Source of the DNA: CAYMGQ01 sp964390055 | Lineage (GTDB): Bacteria > Bacillota > Clostridia > Peptostreptococcales > Natronincolaceae | Assembly: GCA_964390055.1 (NCBI GenBank) | Contig: CAYMGQ010000031.1 | Location: 1-10,320, forward strand | DNA length: 10,320 nt | Direction of reading: 5' to 3' | Part shown: positions 1 through 6,377 of the stretch, in pieces | Position numbering within the stretch: the first letter of the stretch is position 1 | Layout: the number at the start of each line of letters is the position of its first letter | Position numbers and translations under genes: made by a program | Notes under the pieces: generated by a model | What the model saw: the letters and a program-made list of their open reading frames with translations, nothing else | What the model was told of the DNA's origin: nothing | The model's database searches: none

Positions 1-392
<392 letters not shown>

Positions 393-398
393 TGGATT

Positions 399-474
399 GC
401 CCAGATAGCTCAGTCGGTAGAGCAGGAGACTGAAAATCCCCGTGTCGGTGGTTCGATTCCGCCTCTGGGCACCA
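399..474 (+). tRNA. tRNA-Phe (anticodon GAA)
   Basis: The 76-nt cloverleaf has acceptor stem GCCCAGA/TCTGGGC, discriminator A471 and encoded CCA. Anticodon GAA is at 432-434 in the loop CTGAAAA. The start is set at 399 because only this register leaves a discriminator base. The anticodon stem is GGAGA (425-429) against TCCCC (437-441), which puts an A-C mismatch at the third pair where bacterial tRNA-Phe normally has G-C. All other stems pair well, with one G-T wobble in the T stem. It lies six bases after tRNA-Ile. Confidence 0.95.
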
Positions 475-489
475 TATTATATAGATTTT

Positions 490-566
490 GGCGGCATAGC
501 TTAGTTGGCTAGAGCGTTCGGTTCATACCCGAAAGGTCACAGGTTCGACCCCTGTTGCCGCTACCA
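490..566 (+). tRNA. tRNA-Met, elongator (anticodon CAT)
   Basis: The 77-nt cloverleaf has acceptor stem GGCGGCA/TGCCGCT with a G-T first pair, anticodon stem TTCGG/CCGAA, loop TTCATAC with CAT at 524-526, and encoded CCA. The anticodon stem lacks the three consecutive G-C pairs of initiator tRNA, and the first acceptor pair is not the unpaired C-A of bacterial initiators. The G-T first pair and overall sequence resemble the Bacillus elongator tRNA-Met. A tRNA-Ile with modified CAT anticodon is less likely. It is the last gene before the terminator. Confidence 0.94.
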
Positions 567-612
567 AAATAGGATTTAATATATTGGGAACAATTTAATA
601 GGAATATACAAT

Positions 613-640
613 AACTCTACAACTAATGTAGAGTTTTTTT
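613..640 (+). terminator. Intrinsic terminator of the 16S/tRNA transcript
   Basis: A nine-base stem, AACTCTACA (613-621) with TGTAGAGTT (627-635), closes a five-base loop and runs into seven consecutive T residues (634-640). It lies 46 bases after tRNA-Met. A terminator here means that no 23S rRNA gene follows in the same transcript. Confidence 0.9.
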
Positions 641-649
641 GGCTTATTA

Positions 650-678
650 TTGCGATAGGCCTAAGTTGCTGATACAAT
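650..678 (+). promoter_or_regulatory. Probable sigma-A promoter of the regulator gene
   Basis: TTGCGA (650-655) and TACAAT (673-678) are separated by 17 nt and match the consensus at four and five of six positions. They lie just after the tRNA terminator. Predicted start about 685 leaves a short leader of about 43 nt before the regulator's start codon. No -24/-12 element was found here, consistent with constitutive low-level expression of the activator. Confidence 0.5.
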
Positions 679-715
679 TTAATAGCAAGCAGGATATTGG
701 TTAATGACATAATAT

Positions 716-723
716 GAGGTGAT
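716..723 (+). promoter_or_regulatory. Ribosome binding site fixing the regulator start at 728
   Basis: GAGGTGAT is complementary to the 16S 3' end (ATCACCTC, visible at 31-38 of this window). It lies four bases before ATG 728. A GTG in the same frame at 719 lies inside this site, so it cannot be the start. Confidence 0.8.
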
Positions 724-727
724 TCCA

Positions 728-2608
728 ATGGGCAAGATAGGATATATAGCACCAAATATAAGGATGGCTACTATTGCATCTGATGTTTTTGATGAACATG
801 GTGTGGAGGATGTTTTTATTGAGATAGGCAATATAGATAGGGGGGCGGATAAGGCCGTATCCCTAGTTAAAGAAAAGGGTGTTAAGGCCTTTATTGCCAG
901 AGGAGGGACTGCCTTGGCAATACGGCAACGATTAAACCTACCGGTTATAGAAATACCCATATTTACTGAAGATATTGCTAGGGCACTTTTGAAGGCTAGT
1001 AAATTTGGTGGCACCATTGGGGTAATTGGATTTTATAACCTCTTAAAGGGTCTGGAATCCTTTAACCCTTTATTGACAGTTGAAATACGGCAGGTATATG
1101 TGGATAATAAGGATGAATTATATAGGGAGGTTTATAAGGCTAAGCAGGAGGGTGTCAAAATTGTTATAGGGGGGGCCGTCCAATGTAAGGTTGCTAGGAA
1201 ATTTGGCCTGCATTCTGTCTTTATTGAATCTGGGCCCCAGGCCATATATGATGCCTATTGCCAGGCCAAGGCCTTGGTGGACACACTACTATGGGAGCGC
1301 CGGAAATCTGAAGAAATTAGGGCCATTTTGGATTATGCTCGGGATGGCTTTGTGGCTATCGATAACAAGAGAAAAATAACATTAATAAATGATGCCGCTA
1401 GTAAAATAATAGATGTTGATATTAGCAATGCTAAAGGAAGGCCCCTAGCAGAGGTTTGCCCAGGCTTAAAGGAGTTAGGGGAGGCCCTAATTACAGGCAA
1501 GGAATATATAAACGATATTACATCTATAGGGAAGACTAACATTATATATAATAGGATACCTATAATAGTTCATGGACAAATAGCTGGTGCTGTGGCAACC
1601 TTCCAAGATATAAATATTCTGCAGGAGGCGGAGACTAAAATAAGAAGGGAGTCCCATGAAAGTGGCCTATATGCTAGGTATACCTTTAATGATATAGATG
1701 GGATTAGTCAAGAGATAAAAAAGGCTATAGGCTTCGCCGTACAATTTGCAAAAACTGAATCAACGGTTTTGGTTACGGGGGAGACAGGCACTGGGAAGGA
1801 ACTCTTTGTGCAGAGTATACATAATGCAAGCAATAGGAGAAAGGGGCCCTTTGTAGCTGTCAACTGCGCATCCTTGCCACAGAATCTTTTGGAGAGCGAA
1901 TTATTTGGCTATGTTAAGGGAGCCTTTACAGGAGCTAGAAAGAAGGGGAAGGCAGGGCTTTTCGAATTGGCCCATAAGGGGACAATATTTTTGGATGAGG
2001 TTAGTGAAATTCCTCTAGAATTACAGGGGAGATTACTAAGAGTCCTCCAGGAAAAAAGTATCATGCGCCTAGGGGATGACAAAATAATACCAGTGGATGT
2101 CAGGGTTATAGCTGCTACTAATAGGAATTTGGTGGATTATGTCCGTCAGGGTAATTTTAGGGAGGATTTATTTTTCCGTCTTAATATTTTATCCCTGCAC
2201 CTGCCTCCATTACGAGACAGAATTGGGGATATTCCCATATTAACAAATAGGTTTTTAGAGGAATATAAGACTGGAAATAAAGCCTTAAAATTAACGGAAG
2301 AAGCGCTCAATTCATTGATAGAATACAGATGGCCCGGCAATATAAGGGAGCTAAGAAACTTAATTGAAAGGATTTCTGTCTTAGCTAGCAAGGAGACAAT
2401 GACCACAATGCTAATACAGAAATTTATAGACGATAATGAAAAACTTTTTGGGGTGGAAGAGGAAAATGCAAGTATTAATTCAAATCCCACCATGGAAGAA
2501 ATAGAGGATGTTTTAAAATCTGTAAATAATAATAAAACTAGGGCAGCTAAGATATTAGGAGTGGATAGGACTACCCTATGGCGGTGGTTAAAAAAGCATG
2601 ACAGGTAA
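728..2608 (+). CDS. PrpR-family sigma-54-dependent transcriptional activator
   Basis: This 626-residue cytoplasmic regulator has four parts. Residues about 1-190 resemble the PrpR N-terminal sensor domain, which in PrpR perceives a carboxylic acid. A PAS-like domain (about 195-300) begins around DGFVAID. The AAA+ sigma-54 interaction domain (about 322-555) has Walker A GETGTGKE (351-358), the GAFTGA loop that contacts sigma-54 (398-403), Walker B GTIFLDE (418-424), an arginine-finger region FREDLFFRL (477-485) and WPGNIREL (535-542). A Fis-type helix-turn-helix ends the protein (about 588-626). All signature motifs are intact, so it should be a working ATPase activator. The gene lies directly upstream of a -24/-12 promoter and a GTTGCA repeat array, so it very probably controls the dehydratase/transporter/aldolase cluster. 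The ligand is unknown; calling it a propionate regulator would go beyond the evidence. Confidence 0.93.
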   Translation: MGKIGYIAPNIRMATIASDVFDEHGVEDVFIEIGNIDRGADKAVSLVKEKGVKAFIARGGTALAIRQRLNLPVIEIPIFTEDIARALLKASKFGGTIGVIGFYNLLKGLESFNPLLTVEIRQVYVDNKDELYREVYKAKQEGVKIVIGGAVQCKVARKFGLHSVFIESGPQAIYDAYCQAKALVDTLLWERRKSEEIRAILDYARDGFVAIDNKRKITLINDAASKIIDVDISNAKGRPLAEVCPGLKELGEALITGKEYINDITSIGKTNIIYNRIPIIVHGQIAGAVATFQDINILQEAETKIRRESHESGLYARYTFNDIDGISQEIKKAIGFAVQFAKTESTVLVTGETGTGKELFVQSIHNASNRRKGPFVAVNCASLPQNLLESELFGYVKGAFTGARKKGKAGLFELAHKGTIFLDEVSEIPLELQGRLLRVLQEKSIMRLGDDKIIPVDVRVIAATNRNLVDYVRQGNFREDLFFRLNILSLHLPPLRDRIGDIPILTNRFLEEYKTGNKALKLTEEALNSLIEYRWPGNIRELRNLIERISVLASKETMTTMLIQKFIDDNEKLFGVEEENASINSNPTMEEIEDVLKSVNNNKTRAAKILGVDRTTLWRWLKKHDR

Positions 2609-2627
2609 AAATGGCGGCGGGATATAC

Positions 2628-2674
2628 GTTGCACTAGGTGTTGCATTTGGTGTTGCATGATGTTGCATGCAACA
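2628..2674 (+). promoter_or_regulatory. GTTGCA repeat array: probable activator binding site
   Basis: GTTGCA occurs at 2628, 2640, 2652 and 2662, that is with 12, 12 and 10 bp periods, close to one helical turn. The last copy is half of a perfect 14-bp palindrome, TGTTGCATGCAACA (2661-2674), giving a fifth, inverted copy. The palindrome centre is about 61 bp upstream of the -24 GG, a usual location for an upstream activating sequence of a sigma-54 activator. Binding by the regulator encoded just upstream is inferred from position and symmetry. Confidence 0.7.
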
Positions 2675-2683
2675 CTATTTTTA
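2649..2683 (+). terminator. Possible terminator of the regulator gene, overlapping the repeat array
   Basis: GTGTTGCAT (2650-2658) can pair with ATGCAACAC (2667-2675) across an eight-base loop, extended by a G-T pair, and is followed by ATTTTTAT. In RNA this could act as an intrinsic terminator 40-75 nt after the regulator's stop. The same bases form the presumed operator, so the element may serve both purposes or the hairpin may be incidental. Confidence 0.4.
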
Positions 2684-2727
2684 TATTCAAATTATTTGAT
2701 TATTGGGAAGTTAGGGACTTTTAGAGT

Positions 2728-2743
2728 TGGCACGAAATTTGCA
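2728..2743 (+). promoter_or_regulatory. Sigma-54 (-24/-12) promoter of the catabolic cluster
   Basis: TGGCACGAAATTTGCA matches the sigma-54 consensus TGGCACRNNNNTTGCW completely, with the GG (2729-2730) and GC (2741-2742) elements ten bases apart. Transcription would start near 2754. It sits between the activator gene and its likely first target, with the GTTGCA array upstream. This is the strongest regulatory signal in the window. Confidence 0.92.
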
Positions 2744-2744
2744 T

Positions 2745-2753
2745 TGATATAAT
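2745..2753 (+). promoter_or_regulatory. Possible extended -10 sigma-A element overlapping the sigma-54 promoter
   Basis: TGATATAAT is a perfect extended -10 motif (TGN plus TATAAT) lying immediately downstream of the -12 box. The best -35 candidate is TTGGCA (2727-2732) at a short 15-nt spacing, which overlaps the -24 box. If used, it would give basal sigma-A transcription, or interfere with sigma-54 holoenzyme at the same site. Confidence 0.35.
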
Positions 2754-2960
2754 AGTGAAGGAAATATTTTAGGTTAACCTTTTATTTTAACTAGCTAGCT
2801 ATAAGGATTTTGCTGTAACCATATAGATCTATACATTTGCAAATGACTATAGAAGAACTTATAGGTTCAATTCATTTTTCAGTAGGAGGGGATAGACTAG
2901 AGGATTTATAGGACTATAGAATAAAGCAATACTATCTTACAAATGTGGGAGGCGGAACTT
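2754..2960 (+). other. Long untranslated leader of the catabolic mRNA
   Basis: About 207 nt separate the predicted sigma-54 start from the dehydratase start codon. The stretch holds two short perfect palindromes, AGGTTAACCT (2771-2780) and TAGCTAGCTA (2792-2801). The ten-mer GACTATAGAA occurs at 2845 and again at 2912. A Shine-Dalgarno-like GGAGGGGAT (2884-2892) has no start codon at usable distance. No known riboswitch class was recognised. The 3' end carries the real ribosome binding site. Confidence 0.5.
2947..2952 (+). promoter_or_regulatory. Ribosome binding site fixing the dehydratase start at 2961
   Basis: GGGAGG lies eight bases before ATG 2961. An in-frame ATG at 2943 is upstream of this site and has no Shine-Dalgarno sequence of its own. 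It would add six residues (MWEAEL) not typical of the family, so 2961 is preferred. Confidence 0.75.
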
Positions 2961-4643
2961 ATGACTGACAAAGGATACAGGAGCAATATAGTTGTTGAAG
3001 GAATTGAACATGCCGGAAATAGGGGACATTTAAAATGTATAGGATTAATAGAAGATGAATTAAAGAGGCCCTTTATTGGGATTGTCAATACTTTTAATGA
3101 GATGCATCCTGGGCACAAACATTTAAATGAGGTAGCCCAGGCTGTCAAGGATGGGGTTAGGAGAGAGGGAGGAATCCCCTTTGAATTTAATACAATTAGT
3201 ATATGTGATGGGATCACCCAGGGACATATAGGTATGTGCTCTGTCCTACCCAGTAGGGATGTTATCGTAGATTCAGTAGAATTGGTAACAGAAGCCCAGC
3301 AATTAGACGGTATAGTCCTTATTGCATCCTGTGACAAAATTGTACCAGCCATGCTAATGGCAGCTGGAAGAATTAATATACCTACAATTATTGTTACTGG
3401 GGGACCCATGCTACCAGGTAAATTCCAGGGAAGGGATTTAGCCATATATGAAATACGGGAGGCGGGGGCCCAGGTTAAATTAGGAAAAATGACGGAAAAA
3501 GAATTTAAGGAGATGGAGGATAGTATTTGCCCAACTGCAGGTTCATGCTCCATGATGGGGACTGCCAATACTATGTCATGTTTAGCTGAAGCTTTTGGAT
3601 TAACTGTTCCGGGTTGCTCAACAACCCATGCTGTATATTCAAGAAAACTAAGGGAAGCAAAAATGAGCGGTATTATAATTATGGATTTAATAGACAAGGA
3701 TATAAAGCCAAGGGACATTGTTAGCCAGGAGGTTTTCAATAATGTTATGGCAGTAAACATGGCCATTGGAGGTTCTACTAATTCAACCCTACACCTACCA
3801 GCTATAGCAGATGAATTTGGTTTTGAAATCAAGCCCAGCGATTTTGATGAAATTAGTAAGGCAACACCCCATTTAGTAAATGTAAAGCCCTCCGGGGAGT
3901 ATACACTTATAGATTTTGACTTGGCTGGAGGAATACCAGCTGTTATGAAGGAATTGGGTGAAGAATATTTAAATCTAGATGTTTCAACCGTTGTAGGAAA
4001 GACATGGAGAGAAATCTTAATGGATTATGACAATAGGGACAGTAAGGTGATAACCAGCCTAAAGGACCCCTTACACCAGCAGGGAAGCTTGGCTATATTG
4101 AAGGGTAACTTGGCACCAGAAGGGGCAGTGGTTAAACAGTCAGCAGTGGTGGAAAGTATGATGAGTCATACTGGGCCTGCAAGGGTATTTAATTCTCAGG
4201 AGGAAGCAATAGATGCCATGCTCAAGGATGAAATTAAAAAAGGAGATGTAGTTGTTATCCGTTATGAGGGACCCAGAGGTGGGCCGGGCATGAGAGAAAT
4301 GCTTGCTGCTACCACAATTCTTATGGGTCTAGGCCTGGGAGATTCTACGGCTATTATAACGGATGGACGTTTTTCTGGAGGTTCAAGGGGACCCTGTATA
4401 GGGCATATTGCACCTGAAGCTGCTATGGGAGGGCCAATAGCCTTTGTCAAGGATGGGGATATAATTACTATAGATATAGCAAATCGTTCTATTGACTTTG
4501 ACATTACAGAAGAAGAACTAGCATCCAGAAAGAAAGACTGGAAACCCATACCTGTAAAAACAGACAGCAAATATTTGCGTAGGTATAGCAATCTAGTAGA
4601 TAGTGTATGGAAGGGTGCTGTCCTAAAGGACTCATTAGAATAA
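2961..4643 (+). CDS. ilvD: IlvD/Edd-family dehydratase, probably a catabolic sugar-acid dehydratase
   Basis: The 560-residue protein has the usual length and architecture of dihydroxy-acid dehydratase and sugar-acid dehydratases, iron-sulfur enzymes that remove water from 2,3-dihydroxy acids to give 2-keto-3-deoxy acids. Visible motifs are CDG (82-84), SCDK (123-126), CPTAGSC (190-196), GGSTN (270-274), RYEGPRGGPGM (434-444) and GRFSGGS (469-475) with the probable catalytic Ser472. The first cluster position reads PGHKHL (50-55), as in E. coli IlvD, not PCNxHL of the [2Fe-2S] type. This suggests an oxygen-labile [4Fe-4S] enzyme. The active-site stretch 86-104 (TQGHIGMCSVLPSRDVIVD) departs from the AMGHEGM..SLPSRELIAD pattern of biosynthetic enzymes. 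As first gene behind the sigma-54 promoter, with an importer and an aldolase and no other isoleucine/valine gene, it is probably catabolic. A biosynthetic role is not excluded. Confidence 0.88.
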   Translation: MTDKGYRSNIVVEGIEHAGNRGHLKCIGLIEDELKRPFIGIVNTFNEMHPGHKHLNEVAQAVKDGVRREGGIPFEFNTISICDGITQGHIGMCSVLPSRDVIVDSVELVTEAQQLDGIVLIASCDKIVPAMLMAAGRINIPTIIVTGGPMLPGKFQGRDLAIYEIREAGAQVKLGKMTEKEFKEMEDSICPTAGSCSMMGTANTMSCLAEAFGLTVPGCSTTHAVYSRKLREAKMSGIIIMDLIDKDIKPRDIVSQEVFNNVMAVNMAIGGSTNSTLHLPAIADEFGFEIKPSDFDEISKATPHLVNVKPSGEYTLIDFDLAGGIPAVMKELGEEYLNLDVSTVVGKTWREILMDYDNRDSKVITSLKDPLHQQGSLAILKGNLAPEGAVVKQSAVVESMMSHTGPARVFNSQEEAIDAMLKDEIKKGDVVVIRYEGPRGGPGMREMLAATTILMGLGLGDSTAIITDGRFSGGSRGPCIGHIAPEAAMGGPIAFVKDGDIITIDIANRSIDFDITEEELASRKKDWKPIPVKTDSKYLRRYSNLVDSVWKGAVLKDSLE

Positions 4644-4814
4644 AGAGACCCTAGGGGAAGACAATATAATTTATAGACCAGTAGAATTATATATATTTAA
4701 ATATAATTAATTTATGACCTTAGGGGGGTGGTATCAAATAAAAATGTTATAAAGGGTAATTTAGTTTGAATTTTATTGTAAAGAACATTTACTAGTAAAT
4801 GAGGAGGAAGAAAG
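4644..4814 (+). other. A/T-rich gap between dehydratase and tctC
   Basis: These 171 bases hold no convincing gene, terminator or promoter. GACCCTAGGGG (4647-4657) and GACCTTAGGGG (4716-4726) form an imperfect direct repeat. A G-rich Shine-Dalgarno-like stretch (4722-4731) precedes ATG 4744, which is followed by one codon and a stop, so no peptide of note. Without a terminator, read-through from the dehydratase into tctC is likely. Confidence 0.5.
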
Positions 4815-5846
4815 ATGAAAAGGTCAAAAAAGATTATAAGCTTTCTTGTTTTATTTGCTTTACTAGCTATGACAATTATTGGATGCTCCAGTGAAGCACC
4901 CAAAACTGATGATAGCCCCGGAGATGCGGGAGATGTAGTGGAGGAAACTCCAAGTATAGATTGGCCTAAAAAATCAATTAATATTATAGTTCCATATAAT
5001 GCTGGAGGTTCCACAGATGTATTCGCAAGAATACTTGCAACTGAATTAGAACCGATTCTTGGACAACCCGTTGTTGTAACTAATGTTGCCGGTGGTGGCG
5101 GAGCCGTAGGTTTTGCCAATACCCTAGCAAGTGAAGCAGATGGTTATACAGTAACAGTTTCCAATGGTGCCTCCTTAACCTTGGGTGGTATTGGTAACGT
5201 AGATTTTGAATATGATGATTTTGACAACCTAGCCCGTGTAATTGTAGAAGACCTAGTGATTGGTGTTCATAAGGATGCCCCATGGGATAGTGTTCAAGAA
5301 CTTATTGAATATGGACAGGCTAACCCAGGAGAGTTAAAATACGGTTTTGCTGGTCTTGGAGGATTTACCCACTTAGCATCTAGTCAATTTATTAAGACTG
5401 CAGATATAGAAGTAGAGGGTGTAGGTTATGGTGGAGGTTCAGAGGCAGTAGCGGCCCTACTAGGAGGCTTTGTTGATGTAATTGCTCAACAACCGGCAGA
5501 AATTTTAGCCCAGTATGAGGCAGGGGAATTTAAAGCCCTAGCCGTCATGGGAGAAAACAGACATCCTTTATTTGAAGATGTACCTACTCTGGCTGAAGAA
5601 GGACTAGACCTACAATTGTATCAATGGAGAGGAATATCTGGACCTAAGGGAATGCCTGAGGAAGTAAAGGAAATTTGGATGAATGCAATGAAAGAGGCTT
5701 CACAAACAGAAGAATTTAAAAAGCAAGTTACAGAAGTGCTAGCATCAGACATTAATTATATACAAGGGCAAGAGTTTGATGAGTGGCTAGACAAGGAAGC
5801 AGCATGGATTTATCCATTAATTGAAGAATTAGGATTGCAAGAGTAG
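4815..5846 (+). CDS. tctC: TctC/Bug-family extracytoplasmic solute-binding lipoprotein
   Basis: The 343-residue protein is the substrate-capturing part of a tripartite tricarboxylate transporter. It starts with a lipoprotein signal: basic MKRSKK, a hydrophobic stretch (about 8-20) and lipobox IIGC with the lipidated Cys24. An acidic linker (about 25-48) would tether it to the outer face of the membrane. The mature domain opens with INIIVPYNAGGSTDVFAR (about 55-72), the typical start of Bug-type receptors whose loop contacts the ligand carboxylate, and continues at the expected length. GAGGAGG (4801-4807) sits eight bases before the ATG. tctB and tctA follow, giving a complete system. Known ligands of the family are diverse carboxylic acids, so the substrate is set by context: probably the acid used by the dehydratase. 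Confidence 0.93.
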   Translation: MKRSKKIISFLVLFALLAMTIIGCSSEAPKTDDSPGDAGDVVEETPSIDWPKKSINIIVPYNAGGSTDVFARILATELEPILGQPVVVTNVAGGGGAVGFANTLASEADGYTVTVSNGASLTLGGIGNVDFEYDDFDNLARVIVEDLVIGVHKDAPWDSVQELIEYGQANPGELKYGFAGLGGFTHLASSQFIKTADIEVEGVGYGGGSEAVAALLGGFVDVIAQQPAEILAQYEAGEFKALAVMGENRHPLFEDVPTLAEEGLDLQLYQWRGISGPKGMPEEVKEIWMNAMKEASQTEEFKKQVTEVLASDINYIQGQEFDEWLDKEAAWIYPLIEELGLQE

Positions 5847-5856
5847 CATTTAAGTT

Positions 5857-5884
5857 GGGGGCACAAGATCCCAGTGCCCCCTTT
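5857..5884 (+). terminator. GC-rich hairpin between tctC and tctB (attenuator or mRNA stabiliser)
   Basis: GGGGGCAC (5857-5864) pairs perfectly with GTGCCCCC (5874-5881) around a nine-base loop. Only three T residues follow, so it is likely a leaky terminator or a 3'-end stabiliser. Its position just after the binding-protein stop fits the common need for more receptor than membrane subunits. The effect on expression is inferred. Confidence 0.65.
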
Positions 5885-5918
5885 AACAGTAACCAAGATA
5901 TGGAGAGAGGGATAAGAA

Positions 5919-6362
5919 ATGAAAAAGGCAAATATTACAACTTCTTTATGTTTAATAGGAATTGCATTATTTTTTATACACAGGACAACAAAAATTAAAG
6001 AAGCCGCTGGGGCTACATTAGGACCCCGTTTTTTTCCCTATGTAATATTATGGGGTATTATTATTTTAAGTGCTATTGTAATTATTAATACTCTAAGAAA
6101 AAAGGGAGAGGAGGACAAAAAGTTTGTTGAATTGTCCGAAATAACTAAGGTGGCCATTACCTTTATTATGTTTACCATCTACGTCTATACTATAGACAAA
6201 ATAGGTTTTACCATAGCAACTGGCCTATTTTTGATGGCCCTAAGTACTTTCTATTATGGAAAGCTTGATAAGAAACTAGCAATAATAGGAGCTTTTTCGG
6301 TGGTAACTCCGGTACTTCTATATCAATTATTTAACAATTTCTTCAAAGTTTTATTACCGTAA
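5919..6362 (+). CDS. tctB: TctB-family small membrane subunit of the tripartite tricarboxylate transporter
   Basis: This 147-residue membrane protein is the small, poorly conserved subunit that accompanies TctA. Hydrophobic segments lie at about 8-22, 39-57, 76-93, 95-111 and 118-140, an arrangement expected of the family. The GPRFFP sequence (35-40), shortly after the first membrane helix, is typical of TctB. A charged loop (KKGEEDKK, 61-68) separates the second and third segments. A GA-rich ribosome binding site (GGAGAGAGGG, 5902-5911) precedes the ATG. The stop is 15 bases before tctA, so the two are surely co-transcribed and translated together. Confidence 0.88.
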   Translation: MKKANITTSLCLIGIALFFIHRTTKIKEAAGATLGPRFFPYVILWGIIILSAIVIINTLRKKGEEDKKFVELSEITKVAITFIMFTIYVYTIDKIGFTIATGLFLMALSTFYYGKLDKKLAIIGAFSVVTPVLLYQLFNNFFKVLLP

Positions 6363-6377
6363 AAAGAGGTGAAATAA

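Noticed and set aside
2628..2674. Repeat array as a small CRISPR
   Set aside because: The repeat unit is only six or seven bases with 4-6 base gaps, far too short for CRISPR repeats and spacers; the position ahead of a sigma-54 promoter fits an operator.
2906..3832. Long open frame of 308 codons on the - strand opposite the dehydratase
   Set aside because: It lies wholly antisense to a clear IlvD-family gene, its translation has no recognisable domain, and no good ribosome binding site was seen. Similar minus-strand frames opposite tctA (6419-7159) and the regulator (2146-2658) are rejected for the same reason.
2961..4643. Dehydratase as part of an isoleucine/valine biosynthesis operon
   Set aside because: No ilvB, ilvN, ilvC, ilvE or leu gene is nearby; the neighbours are an importer, an aldolase and an acylating dehydrogenase under sigma-54 control.
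4744..4752. Tiny ATG-TTA-TAA frame after a G-rich stretch upstream of tctC
   Set aside because: A two-codon frame 12 or more bases beyond the Shine-Dalgarno-like stretch cannot be supported as a leader peptide from sequence alone.
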